NCBI GenBank assembly: GCA_964626565.1
Contig: CAZVFX010000031.1
Location: 1-58,639, forward strand
Reading direction: 5' to 3'
DNA length: 58,639 bases
From: CAZVFX01 sp964626565
GTDB taxonomy: Bacteria > Myxococcota_A > UBA9042 > CAIXZC01
Shown here: positions 17,422 through 27,600 of the stretch, piece by piece
Position numbering within the stretch: the stretch's first letter is position 1
How the letters are laid out: each line of letters begins with the position of its first letter
Made by a program: the position numbers and the translations under genes
The notes under the pieces: model-generated
The model's input: only the letters and a program-made list of their open reading frames with translations
The model's database searches: none
What the model was told of the DNA's origin: nothing

Positions 17422-17450
17422 TTGTTCGGACCGCGAGGGTTTTGTACAAT
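17422..17450 (+). promoter_or_regulatory. Promoter of the LVIVD-repeat lipoprotein
   Basis: TTGTTC (17422-17427), a 17-nt spacer and TACAAT (17445-17450) lie 35 nt before the ATG at 17486, just after the stop of the previous gene. Confidence 0.6.
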
Positions 17451-17485
17451 TGAGTTGCACCAGCCCCCGAGTGAGGAGGAATCCC

Positions 17486-20400
17486 ATGAGCCAGTGTCGC
17501 GCAGCCCATCTGGTTTGGGGTCTGTTTGTTTGCGCTCTTGGTTCATGTGGGGGCGGTGAATCCCCCCTTCGGCCTTCCGAGGTGCAGTCGCCGGCGGATG
17601 CGGCTTCCCGCGAGATCGAGCAGGCCGAACCAGACGCCGTTGCACCGCCACAAGACACGTTGGAGTTGGGGGACGTTTCCGAGCAGTTCGACGAAACGGC
17701 CTGGACTCCGGAGGTCATCGATGCCCGGGCTGACGATGTGGTGGATGCCCTTGAACTTGATCTGTCAGACTGCACTGCGGCCGATGACGGTGTCGAACTA
17801 CACGACGTCTGCACGCCCGATTGCGAGGGGAAAGAGTGTGGAGAAGACGGCTGTGGCGGGGATTGCGGGGTCTGTGTCGGCGAGAATGATGAGTGCATAG
17901 AAGGCGCTTGCGTTTGCGTTCCGCACTGCGGCCCTGCGGAATGCGGGAGCGACGGGTGCGGGGGCCAATGCGGGCAATGCCAGGAATTGGAGTTTTGTTC
18001 GGACGAAGGCGTGTGCGAATGCGAGTTCATCACGTGCTTTGCTTTTTGCTGCGATGACGGAGAAGTCTGTTTCTCAACCGGTTGTTGCATCCCAGACTGT
18101 ACGGCGGACCCCTGCGGAAGCGACGGCTGCGGTTTTCCGTGCAAAGAATGCCTGCAAGACTATGATTGCGCAGTTGTTGAAGACCAGGCCGTGTGTTCTC
18201 CCGACTGCGCGGCCCTGTGCGCCGGGCAGGAGTGTGGCGGCGCCGGGCTGGATGGCGAGTGTGATTGTGGTGAATGCGATGACGGCAATCCATGCACTTC
18301 GGGACATTGCGGCGAGGACAACCTGTGTCTGTTCGAGCCGGTCGACGGCTTCTGTGACGACGGCAGTGTCTGCTCCGTGACGGACCTCTGCATCGGTGGG
18401 GTTTGCACCGGCGGGGCGGAGGTGGACTGCGACGACGGACTCGATTGTACACTGGACGTGTGTTCTCCAACAGCAGGATGCCACCACAAATCTGCTTGCC
18501 TCGACGGCGAGATTTGCGGAGACACAGGCGAATGTTGTGTCCCTGCTCTGTGCGGCAGCGCAGGCTACGAGTGCGGGCAGTTCCCGAACGCCTGTGGCGG
18601 ATCCCTCGATTGCGGCGGGTGCACTGAAGGTGAGACATGCGCCTCGGGCGTGTGTACGGACGGTTCGTGTGATGCGCAGACTTTGTCACTGTTCGGCGGG
18701 AGCGCGTTGGATGTAGTCGCAGTGGGAGACTACGCCTACGTGGCGTTTGGAGTTGCGGGGCTGAGCATTTTCGATGTCTCCGGCGAGGCTCCGTACCTAA
18801 TCTCGAACTTCCCTCTTCCCGAACACGTCAGGGACGTTGACCTGTGGTCTGGCTACGCCTTCGTATCGGGGCATGCCGATGCACTCTACATTGTGGATGT
18901 GAGCGACCCGTCACAGCCTTTGCTGGTGAGCACTTTTGAAACGCCCTGGTTCGCCGCCTCAGGAACGCCCTTCTGGGAGGTCGACGTGGAGGATGGCTGG
19001 GCCTACATCGTGGCGGATGATCAGGGGATGATTACGGTCGACATTTCTCAACCGGAGAATCCAGTATTGGGGGCCACGGTAGAGACGGCGTACCATGCCA
19101 CGAATGTCGCGGTCTACAAGGGCTACGCCTACGTGGTGGATCGTGCGACCGGCCTCTACATCTTTGATGTGGGAGATCCCTCCAATCCGGCTCTTGTGTC
19201 GCAGGTCAATCCGTTGCCGGGTAACGCGGACTGGTACGATTTTGTCATTTCCGCCGGGTACGCTTTCGTCCTCATCGAAGAAGACGCATTCTACAACGTC
19301 GACGATGAATTCAAGTTGGCCGTTTTCGACCTGAACGATCCTATCGAGCCCGCGCTCAAGTCGTATTTGACCATAGATTGGTTCCCGTTCCTTCCCCATC
19401 TCGCCGTCGTCGGCGGCACGGCATACATCGCCTCTGGCGCGTCAGGCGTCCAATTGGTCGATGTGGCCGATCCGGAGAATCCGCAGCTATTGGATGTCTT
19501 TGACACTGCCGGAGAGGCCATCGGTGTCGATTCGATCCCAGGGAAGCTGCTCATCGCGGATGGTGCTGAGGGCTTTGTGCTTGTGGACGCTCCCGGCCCG
19601 CAGGACCTCAATTCGACTGGGACGTACTCCACCTTGGGAAACGTTCGCAGCGTCGCCGTCGAATGGCCATTTGCCTATGTCACTGAAGGAGAGCCCGGTC
19701 TACAAATCGTCGATCTGTCCGATCCTGGGGCACCTGAACTGGCAGGAAGCTGCCAACTCGGGGGAAAAGCGTCTCACTTGGGCGTAGAGGGGGATTATGC
19801 CTACGTGAACGTCTGGGGCAGTTCAAACTCTTGGGTCTCAGTCGTCGACGTGAGCGCCCCGGAGTCGCCAACGGTACTGGGCACCGCACTCTCTGAGGGT
19901 ATCGACGTTCTGCGGGTGTCGAATTCGTTCGTCTACGCTGCGAGGGGCTTGCCGTACTATGACTTTGTCATCCTGGATGCCTCGGACCCGGCTGCCCCAA
20001 TCCTGGCCGGTTCGGCCGAGTCGGACAAGAAGCCTCTCGACATGGATGTGCGGGGGGACTTCGTCTACCTCTTGAACTACGGCACCGTCTTTCGCGTTTA
20101 CGATGTATCAGACCCCTACCTGCCCGTGGCGTTGACGAAAGTTCAAGTGGGAGGCGGGTCCAATCTTCTGGCAGTAGGCGACTATCTGTACGTGGTTACG
20201 AACACCTGGCTGGAAGTCTTCGATATCAAGGTTCCGCCCGCCCCGGAATGGGTCGGCATGATTCCGATGGGTAACTCCGTCGGCAGTGGGTACTCGAACT
20301 TGTTCCATGACGCTGGGCGGTTGTTTCTGGTGGGAGGGTGGACTGGGGGTGTCTGGAACCAAGTGTCAGTGAATCTCCTCGTGTTCGACCTTTCTTTGCC

Positions 20401-20551
20401 TGCGGCGCCGCAGATCGTTGCAACGACCGGGCTGACGAATTCTAACTGCTGTCCGTACCTGCAGGAACGTTATGACCTTGTACCGGGCCTGCTTGTGGGT
20501 GGCGAGGACTGCGGGGCAATACGTGTTTTCGATCTGAGCGGTTGTTGGTAG
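17486..20551 (+). CDS. Cys-rich lipoprotein with LVIVD beta-propeller repeats
   Basis: 1021 residues. ATG 17486 has AGGAGG 8 nt upstream and begins a lipoprotein signal (LVWGLFVCALGSC). After an acidic linker, residues ~105-390 carry tandem Cys-rich modules (CEGKECGEDGCGGDCGVC, CGSDGCGGQCGQC, then CDDGNPCTSGHC types). The remaining ~630 residues are LVIVD-type repeats, with at least ten blades like GYAYVVDRATGLYIFDVGDP and DALYIVDVSDPSQPLLV, predicted to form one or two beta-propellers. Such proteins are cell-surface binding or adhesion modules. The Cys module is closely shared with the lipoprotein at 27986-29929, which has a different repeat head. Ligand unknown. Confidence 0.9.
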   Translation: MSQCRAAHLVWGLFVCALGSCGGGESPLRPSEVQSPADAASREIEQAEPDAVAPPQDTLELGDVSEQFDETAWTPEVIDARADDVVDALELDLSDCTAADDGVELHDVCTPDCEGKECGEDGCGGDCGVCVGENDECIEGACVCVPHCGPAECGSDGCGGQCGQCQELEFCSDEGVCECEFITCFAFCCDDGEVCFSTGCCIPDCTADPCGSDGCGFPCKECLQDYDCAVVEDQAVCSPDCAALCAGQECGGAGLDGECDCGECDDGNPCTSGHCGEDNLCLFEPVDGFCDDGSVCSVTDLCIGGVCTGGAEVDCDDGLDCTLDVCSPTAGCHHKSACLDGEICGDTGECCVPALCGSAGYECGQFPNACGGSLDCGGCTEGETCASGVCTDGSCDAQTLSLFGGSALDVVAVGDYAYVAFGVAGLSIFDVSGEAPYLISNFPLPEHVRDVDLWSGYAFVSGHADALYIVDVSDPSQPLLVSTFETPWFAASGTPFWEVDVEDGWAYIVADDQGMITVDISQPENPVLGATVETAYHATNVAVYKGYAYVVDRATGLYIFDVGDPSNPALVSQVNPLPGNADWYDFVISAGYAFVLIEEDAFYNVDDEFKLAVFDLNDPIEPALKSYLTIDWFPFLPHLAVVGGTAYIASGASGVQLVDVADPENPQLLDVFDTAGEAIGVDSIPGKLLIADGAEGFVLVDAPGPQDLNSTGTYSTLGNVRSVAVEWPFAYVTEGEPGLQIVDLSDPGAPELAGSCQLGGKASHLGVEGDYAYVNVWGSSNSWVSVVDVSAPESPTVLGTALSEGIDVLRVSNSFVYAARGLPYYDFVILDASDPAAPILAGSAESDKKPLDMDVRGDFVYLLNYGTVFRVYDVSDPYLPVALTKVQVGGGSNLLAVGDYLYVVTNTWLEVFDIKVPPAPEWVGMIPMGNSVGSGYSNLFHDAGRLFLVGGWTGGVWNQVSVNLLVFDLSLPAAPQIVATTGLTNSNCCPYLQERYDLVPGLLVGGEDCGAIRVFDLSGCW

Positions 20552-20565
20552 GCTCATGCACCCGG

Positions 20566-20594
20566 GGATCTTTCGGCTGCGCTCAAGATGACAG
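20566..20594. repeat. Intergenic hairpin repeat, copy 1
   Basis: GGATCTTTCGGCTGCGCTCA followed by AGATGACAG. ATCTT (20568-20572) pairs with AAGAT (20585-20589) around a 12-nt loop. A second copy at 36382-36410 has the stem changed on both sides, so pairing is kept. Confidence 0.65.
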
Positions 20595-20640
20595 ACTTCC
20601 GCCTTCCCTTTTCTCCGTCGCTCCGCTTTCCTTCTTCTCC

Positions 20641-20669
20641 TTGCCCTGTTCTGCAATGGCATATATAAA
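20641..20669 (+). promoter_or_regulatory. Promoter of the trehalose phosphatase/phosphorylase pair
   Basis: TTGCCC (20641-20646), a 17-nt spacer and TATAAA (20664-20669) lie 30 nt before the ATG at 20699. Confidence 0.6.
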
Positions 20670-20698
20670 CTATGTCTAATCGAGGAGGGAATGCGGTC

Positions 20699-22276
20699 AT
20701 GAGTGTTGATTCGAGTCTTTATACGAGGCGGTCGTTGAGCCGTGAAGAGTTTGATGCGGTGATCTTTGATCTGGATGGCATCGTCACCGACACGGCCCAC
20801 GTGCACGCGGCGGCGTGGACGCAGATGTTCGACGAGTACCTGCGGGCGCGGGCGGGGCGGCTGGGCGAGGAGTTTGTATCCTTCGATACTGAGCGCGATT
20901 ATCGGGACTACGTTGATGGAAAACCCCGGTACGAGGGGGTGCGCAGCTTCTTCGAGTCACGCAACATCGAGTTACCCTTCGGCGATCCTTCGGACGAACC
21001 GGGCAAGGAGACGTTTTGCGGACTGGGGAATCGAAAGAACGGTTTCTACCACAAGCAGTTGGAGCTTCTCGGAGCCCAGGTTTTCGACACCACCGTGACG
21101 TTCATCGAAGCGTTGCTGGCCCAGGACTTCAAGACCGCCATTGTGTCGTCGAGCAAGAACTGCCTTACGATCCTGCAAATGACGAAGCTGACGCATCTGT
21201 TTCAGACCCGGGTCGACGGGATCGTATCCGCTGAAATCGGCCTGAAGGGCAAACCCAATCCCGACATTTTCGTGGAGGCGGCCCGGCGGCTGAAGGTGGA
21301 CGTCAAGCGCGCAGTGGTGGTGGAAGACGCCATCTCCGGCGTGCAGGCGGGAAGCGGCGGCAATTTCGGCCTCACTCTGGGAGTAGACCGTACCGGCGAA
21401 CCGGAGTCGTTGCTGGACAACGGCGCCGATATTGTGGTTCCCGACCTTGAATATATAACCGTGGACACAGGCCCCATCCCGGCTAAGACGGTTGGGGACC
21501 TGCCCAACGCGCTGGAGTGCCGGGACGGCATTGCCGGTGCGCTGGAAGGGAAGAAGCTGGCCATCTTTTTGGATTACGACGGGACGCTCACTCCCATCGT
21601 GGCCCGGCCTGAACTGGCCGTCATGTCCCCGGAGATGCGGGACGCGGTCATTCGGCTGAGCAAGCAGTGCGACCTGGCCATCGTGTCTGGGCGGGATCGG
21701 CCGGATGTGGAAGCTCTCGTCCAGATCGACAGCCTCATCTATGCGGGCAGCCACGGGTTCGATATTCGTGGCCCCAGCGGACTTGAGATTCAAAGCGAAT
21801 TCGGCGCCGAGTACCGCCCTGCGCTGGCCGAAGTGAAGGAGAAACTGGCCACGCGGCTCGAAGGGGTGGAAGGTGCGATACTCGAGCCTAAAAGGGTCTC
21901 CCTGGCCGCACATTATCGCCTGGTGAAGCCCGAGGAGCAGGAGTACTTCGACCGCGTGGTGGACGAGGTGCTCGCCGAATATCCTCAACTGAAGAAGAAG
22001 TTCGGTAAGAAGGTGTACGAGATCCAGCCCCAGCTTGACTGGCACAAAGGTAAGGCGGTGTTGTGGCTGTTGGAGGCGTTGAAGCTGGACCGGGATGACG
22101 TGCTTCCCATGTACATCGGTGACGATATTACCGATGAGGATGCGTTTGGCGCCCTGGTCGGTAAAGGCATCGGGGTGATGGCGGGTGATGCGGATCACGA
22201 GACCCTGGGCACATACAGCCTGGCCGATGTGCCTGAAGTGGGTAAATTCCTGGAGTTCTTGATAACGTTGACTTGA
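20699..22276 (+). CDS. otsB: Beta-phosphoglucomutase-like HAD fused to trehalose-6-phosphate phosphatase
   Basis: 525 residues in two HAD domains. The N-terminal half (~15-255) has the beta-phosphoglucomutase signature FDLDGIVTDTAHVHAAAW, the motif VSSSKN and the end block VVVEDAISGVQAG. The C-terminal half (~275-520) is OtsB-type, with FLDYDGTLTPI, SGRDRPDV, HKGKAVLWLL and GDDITDEDAF. The first domain would convert beta-glucose-1-phosphate to glucose-6-phosphate, the second trehalose-6-phosphate to trehalose. ATG 20699 follows GAGGAGGG at the best distance; an ATG at 20672 lies before that site. With the adjacent GH65 gene (14 nt later) it has the domain order of mycobacterial OtsB1 (Rv2006), split in two. 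Confidence 0.93.
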   Translation: MSVDSSLYTRRSLSREEFDAVIFDLDGIVTDTAHVHAAAWTQMFDEYLRARAGRLGEEFVSFDTERDYRDYVDGKPRYEGVRSFFESRNIELPFGDPSDEPGKETFCGLGNRKNGFYHKQLELLGAQVFDTTVTFIEALLAQDFKTAIVSSSKNCLTILQMTKLTHLFQTRVDGIVSAEIGLKGKPNPDIFVEAARRLKVDVKRAVVVEDAISGVQAGSGGNFGLTLGVDRTGEPESLLDNGADIVVPDLEYITVDTGPIPAKTVGDLPNALECRDGIAGALEGKKLAIFLDYDGTLTPIVARPELAVMSPEMRDAVIRLSKQCDLAIVSGRDRPDVEALVQIDSLIYAGSHGFDIRGPSGLEIQSEFGAEYRPALAEVKEKLATRLEGVEGAILEPKRVSLAAHYRLVKPEEQEYFDRVVDEVLAEYPQLKKKFGKKVYEIQPQLDWHKGKAVLWLLEALKLDRDDVLPMYIGDDITDEDAFGALVGKGIGVMAGDADHETLGTYSLADVPEVGKFLEFLITLT

Positions 22277-22290
22277 GAATCGAGGTAGTC

Positions 22291-24687
22291 ATGTCGGAAA
22301 GCTGGAAACTGGTTTACGAAGGATATGATCCCGAACAAGAGATGCTGCGGGAAGCGCTGTGCACTCTGGGCAACGGCTATTTCGCGACCCGGGGGGCAGG
22401 AGAAGAAACCGACGCGGTGGACGACGTGCGCTACCCCGGAACGTACCTGGCCGGCGGCTACAACCGGTTGGAGACACCGGTGGCGGATCGTATGATCGTC
22501 AACGAAGACCTGGTCAATTTTCCAAACTGGCTATGTCTGAGCTTTCGTCCTTCCGGAGGAGATTGGTTCTCGCTGGATGAGGGGGAAGTGCTGTCCTACC
22601 GGCAGGAGCTGGATCTGCTGAGCGGCGTCCTGTCCCGGGACCTGTTGCACCGTGATACCGAGGGGCGGGAGACGAGGGTGGAGACCCGCCGTCTGGTTCA
22701 CATGCGCCACATGCACCTGGCCGCGCTGGAAATGACCATCACTCCGCAGAACTGGTCCGGAAAGACTGAGATCCGGTCGGCGGTGGACGGGAGCGTCATC
22801 AACTCCGGTGTTGCCCGGTACCGGCAGCTCAATTCAGTGCATCTGGAGCCTCTCGGGACGGAGCAGGTTACGGACGACACGGTGTTGCTGAAAACCCGGA
22901 CGACGCAGTCGGAAATCAGCATGGGCATGGCTGCACGCACCCGCGTAACCATAGACGGAAAGGACGTGGTGGCCGCGCGGGAAACCGATAGCCGGGACGA
23001 CTACGTTTCCCAGACGTGCACCGTTGCGGCGGAGCAAGGGACCGCCCTCGTCGTGGACAAAGTCGTCGCCTTGTTCACCTCCCGTGATCGGGCATTGTCG
23101 GACACCGGACGGGCCGCCACCTACGAGGTGGCCAGGGCCGGTAGTTTCTCCGCCCTGGTGAAATCCCACGTGCTGGCGTGGAAGCAGTTGTGGCGGCGCG
23201 GCGACATTGTGCTGGAGCCGTCGGACGGGGCGCAGATGATAGTGCGTTTGCACATTTTCCACCTGCTGCAAACCGTTTCCCCCAATTCCATCGACCTGGA
23301 CATCGGCATGCCGGCCCGTGGTTGGCACGGAGAAGCGTACCGGGGACACATCTTTTGGGATGAGATCTATATCTTCCCGTACCTCAACTTCCGCATTCCG
23401 GAGATCACCAGGGCGTTGCTGCTTTACCGTTACCGACGTCTTGACGAAGCTCGTGACGGCGCCAGGGACGCAGGGCATCGGGGCGCCATGTATCCCTGGC
23501 AAAGCGGCAGCAGCGGAAGGGAAGAGACCCAGGTTGTGCACCTGAATCCCAAGTCCGGGCGCTGGATTCCGGACAAGAGCAGGCTTCAACGGCACGTCAA
23601 CATCGCCATCGCCTACAACGTCTGGCAGTACTATCAGACCACCGGCGACCTGGAATTCATGCTCTTCTACGGTGCGGAGATGATGCTTGAGATCGCCCGT
23701 TTCTGGGCGAGCCTGGCCACCTTCAATGCAGGCCTGGGCCGATACGAAATCCACGGCATCATGGGCCCTGATGAGTATCACGAAGAGTATCCCGGGGCGG
23801 ATGAAGCGGGGCTGAAGAACAACTCGTATACCAACATCATGGTCTCCTGGCTGCTCTGGCGCGCCCAGGAGTTGCTCGACCTGCTCCCCGAAACCCGTCG
23901 CGAAGAGCTCACTGAGGCTATCGGCCTGAGCGCGGACGAGGTTTCCCGGTGGGATGAAATCAGCCGTAAGATGCAGCTCTGCTTCCACGACGACGGAATC
24001 CTGTCTCAATTCGAGGGGTATGACGACCTGAAGGAGTTTGACTGGGACGGCTACCGCAAGAAGTACGGCAAAATCGGCCGGCTCGATCGAATCCTGGAGG
24101 CGGAAGGGGACAACACCGACAACTACAAGCTGTCAAAGCAGGCCGACGCGCTCATGCTTCCCTATCTGTTGTCTTCGGACATGCTGGGGCAGCTTTTCGA
24201 ACGCATGGGCTACCCGTTCGAGCCTGAACTGATCCCCCGCATCATTGACTACTATCTGGAGCGCACCTCTCACGGTTCCACCTTGAGTGGTGTGGTGAAT
24301 TCGTGGGTGTTGAGTCGCTCCGACCGAAAGCGCTCCTGGGACTGGTTCATGGAGGCGCTTCACAGCGACGTGGCCGATGTCCAGGGCGGCACGACCAGAG
24401 AAGGTGTCCACCTGGGCGCCATGGCCGGCACCGTGGACATTGTGCAGCGGTGCTACACGGGGCTGAGCATTCGAGACAACGTATTGTGGTTGCGCCCTGA
24501 ACTACCCGAAGCGCTGGGCTCCATCAAGCAGCGAATCCGGTTCCAGGGTCACTGGCTCGCCCTGGAGATTACCAGCGACCACCTGCATGTTACTTGCGAG
24601 GAAGGGGGAAGTGGGGAGTTGAACATCGGTGTCGGCGGCGAAGTACACCGTTTTGCGGCCGGGGACTCCCAGGACTTCGACCTCTAA
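22291..24687 (+). CDS. Glycoside hydrolase family 65 disaccharide phosphorylase (trehalose/maltose/kojibiose type)
   Basis: 798 residues, the usual GH65 length. The catalytic core shows ARGWHGEAYRGHIFWDEIY, RGAMYPWQSGSSGREE and GPDEYHEEY, whose Glu is the general acid, followed by NNSYTNIMVSW. Late blocks DVQGGTTREGVHLGAMAGT and LWLRPELPEAL are also typical. Family enzymes split an alpha-glucosyl disaccharide with phosphate, releasing beta-glucose-1-phosphate, exactly the substrate of the neighbouring phosphoglucomutase domain. Substrate cannot be read from sequence alone; the phosphatase neighbour points to trehalose. The ATG has GAGG upstream, 14 nt after the previous stop. The stop faces the convergent GH94 gene with a 2-nt gap. 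Confidence 0.93.
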   Translation: MSESWKLVYEGYDPEQEMLREALCTLGNGYFATRGAGEETDAVDDVRYPGTYLAGGYNRLETPVADRMIVNEDLVNFPNWLCLSFRPSGGDWFSLDEGEVLSYRQELDLLSGVLSRDLLHRDTEGRETRVETRRLVHMRHMHLAALEMTITPQNWSGKTEIRSAVDGSVINSGVARYRQLNSVHLEPLGTEQVTDDTVLLKTRTTQSEISMGMAARTRVTIDGKDVVAARETDSRDDYVSQTCTVAAEQGTALVVDKVVALFTSRDRALSDTGRAATYEVARAGSFSALVKSHVLAWKQLWRRGDIVLEPSDGAQMIVRLHIFHLLQTVSPNSIDLDIGMPARGWHGEAYRGHIFWDEIYIFPYLNFRIPEITRALLLYRYRRLDEARDGARDAGHRGAMYPWQSGSSGREETQVVHLNPKSGRWIPDKSRLQRHVNIAIAYNVWQYYQTTGDLEFMLFYGAEMMLEIARFWASLATFNAGLGRYEIHGIMGPDEYHEEYPGADEAGLKNNSYTNIMVSWLLWRAQELLDLLPETRREELTEAIGLSADEVSRWDEISRKMQLCFHDDGILSQFEGYDDLKEFDWDGYRKKYGKIGRLDRILEAEGDNTDNYKLSKQADALMLPYLLSSDMLGQLFERMGYPFEPELIPRIIDYYLERTSHGSTLSGVVNSWVLSRSDRKRSWDWFMEALHSDVADVQGGTTREGVHLGAMAGTVDIVQRCYTGLSIRDNVLWLRPELPEALGSIKQRIRFQGHWLALEITSDHLHVTCEEGGSGELNIGVGGEVHRFAAGDSQDFDL

Positions 24688-24689
24688 AC

Positions 24690-27600
24690 TTACTTCAGAA
24701 CTACCAGTATGCGGGCGGCTTGTCCGGCCCTCACACCCACCGCGGCGTCCCCGCCCAGTGAAGAGCCTTCCACCTTCAGCTTACTGCCGTCTGCCCAGGA
24801 AATGTCGTAGGCTGAAACCGTGGCTGCACCCTCGCCGAAAGTATCCTTCCCCATCGGGTTCAGGTAGGTCACAGGGGTGTGCCCGAACAACATGAACGTG
24901 AAGCTGCCGACAGGATATTCCAAGGTCTTCTTCACCCCTTCCCCATCCCAGTAGTCGCGGCTGCCGGAACTGGACGTGAACATCGCCGCCTCCAGCACCG
25001 GCCGCAGCGCGAATCGCAGTTCGCCCTCCGAATCAAGGAACATGGGCGATTTCCCTGCCACCAGCAGGGTCCAGATGTGGATCATCTCCGCGGTGACGCC
25101 CGACAGCCTCGGCTGCAGCCCTTGGCCATGCATGGTCTCATCGGGAAAAGCGCTGCTGACGATAAACGAGACGTTGTCCAGGGGGTTGCGGCCGTAGGCC
25201 TCCGGCTTGAGGTATGGCATGAGCATGGTAGCCGCATCCCGATAATACTCCCGATACCGCCCGCTTATCACCAACCCCAGCAGATACTTGTACTCCATGT
25301 GTGTATACACCGACTCGTTCTCGATCCAGCCTGCGCCCCAGGCCTTGACCCGCCCGATTTCGAAGGGGGCGTCAGCCAGCGATTCGCACACCTTGTACAT
25401 TTGGAGTTTGTGGTCGTAGATGCCGCTTCTCAGCACCGCCTCACTCACCTCGCTGCTCAATTCCGGGTGGACCTTCAGCATGTGCGCCGGGCCTTCGAGG
25501 AACGACGGCAGCGGCTCCTGGACGAACTCCAGAGGTTTCACCAGTGGACGGCCGGAACCGTCAAGCCGGGGAGCGCCGTCAGCGTCGGTCAGTTCCTCGT
25601 ACCGAGTCACTCGATTCACGTAGTAGGTGTGGGGCACGCCGTCGGCGTTGAACACCAACCCGCGGTTGGAAGGGGCCAGCAACTCCCCGGCGTAGCGGGC
25701 GCTCTTGTCGACGAATTGTTTCAGCCGGGCCAGGCTCACCGTTTCTTCTGTTCCGCTGACCTCGTATTTTGTTTTCTCCCGGTAAGCTTCTTTGGCGGTG
25801 TGGGACTGATCCCAGTAGGCGAACCGGCCTTCCGGTCCCGGGGAGTCGAAATAGCGATCCAGGCAGGCGTCCAGCTCATTGACGAATCGGACCAGTTCAA
25901 CGTAGACCGGCATCTCACGGTCGCGGCCGGCCGTCAGTGCAGCCAGGCTGTCTGACAAGAAGGCCAGCGCCCGCTGCAGTTCCAGCGCCTCGCAAAGGGA
26001 CGAGCCGACGATGCCGGGAAGCCCGTTCATGGAGTCGTTCCAACCCGGCTTGTCCGCCTCCATCTCCAAACCGACGCCCGCGGGGTCGAACGTTGCAGCT
26101 TTGTTGGTTACCAGGGCCAACAGCTTGACCAGGAGGTTGGTGTAGTACACGTCGCCTTCCGCGGTCCGCAAGCGCATGGGGTCCGAGGTGCGCGCGGCAA
26201 TGCGCCGCTCTTTTTCGGGGTCGCGATGCACTGCGCCGTAGCGATAGACACGGCCGTCGACAAGAACGTATTTCTGATCCCGCGGTAGAACGACATCAGG
26301 GTTGTCGTAGAAATAGTATTCACGGTTGCCCAGGAGCAACTGCTCCAACTTCTCCGGGTAAACCGCAAGATAGGTGTCGATGAGGTCCAGGTTGTAGAAC
26401 CAGTGGTCGACCCAGAAGCCCTCCCAGATCTCACCCAGCTCGCTTTCGTCACATCCCCGCAACAGTTCGCCGATGGATGTTTCTATTTCGGCCCGGGGCA
26501 TACCCGAATCCTCCAGCGCGACGGCCACCTCTCCCGGCGAAAACGGGCCTGCAACCAGCGCCTCGAATTGTTCTCGTGCCGAGGCATCGGTCACGCCGGC
26601 GAGCCAGCGATTCACCACGTCCTGCTCACGGACGACGTAGGTGGTGCGGGTCACCTCCAGCGGGTTGAACCCGTCGGTTTGCACAAGGTTCATGAATGTC
26701 ACAATATTGCGGTCCTCCACCTCCGGGAAGAACCAGGTGTCGCAGCGCCGGTTCTGGCAGACGCTGCGGTAGTGGCCGGTGCCCTGGGAGTAGTAGGCCG
26801 GCTCCAGGACGAAGTAGTGGTAGTCCCTTTCCAGGTCTCCGTTCTGGCGGGAATAGAGGTAGAAGGCACTCTTGCCCCGGGTGGTGGGGAAGACCACGGG
26901 CATGCCCCCGCGCACTACGTTGTCCAGGAAAGTGTTCTCGCAATACCGGGCGAACCGGTCGTCTCCGCCGCAAGTGAGAGCCCTGGCTTGTATGCTGTCG
27001 ATGAGGTCCTGATTCTCGGCCTGTTTGTCGGTCAACCAGGATTGGTCGGAGAGCAGTTTGATGGCCGCGCTGATCTTCTCGTCCGTGGGGGCAAATCCGA
27101 CCACGGAAGTGAGGGTGGCGGTTTCTCCCGGATTGATTGTCAGCGCAGCGGCGGCCAGCGCGCAGGGGGTGCGGTTCTGCTTGATCTGGGGAGCTTCAAG
27201 CAGGTCGGGCAGTGGCCTCCGGGCAAATCCCCAGGGGAAGTCGTAAATGCACTGCTCATCGAACACAGGGTAGGGGTCGACCACCAGGCCTGCCTTGAAA
27301 CCATCGGTCCGGCATGTTTGGGGGAGGTAAAAATTGCCGCCTTGGATCTGGCCTACTTTTTCGCTGTCTGCCGCGGTTTGTTTGAGCCTGAAAACCGCGG
27401 CGCCGTCAACCTCGGCCACGTGCATCATCCCTTCGATATGACGGGGGATGACCTGGACGCAGTGCAGGTCGATGCCGTGGGGCAGTATCCTCGGCAGGCC
27501 GTCCAGCAGTTCCAACTCCTTGCGCTCCGAACCTGTGTTGACGATTTCCAGCCTGCGTATGAGGGCCGGGAACGGGGCGTTCGGTACCGGGTAATAGAGC

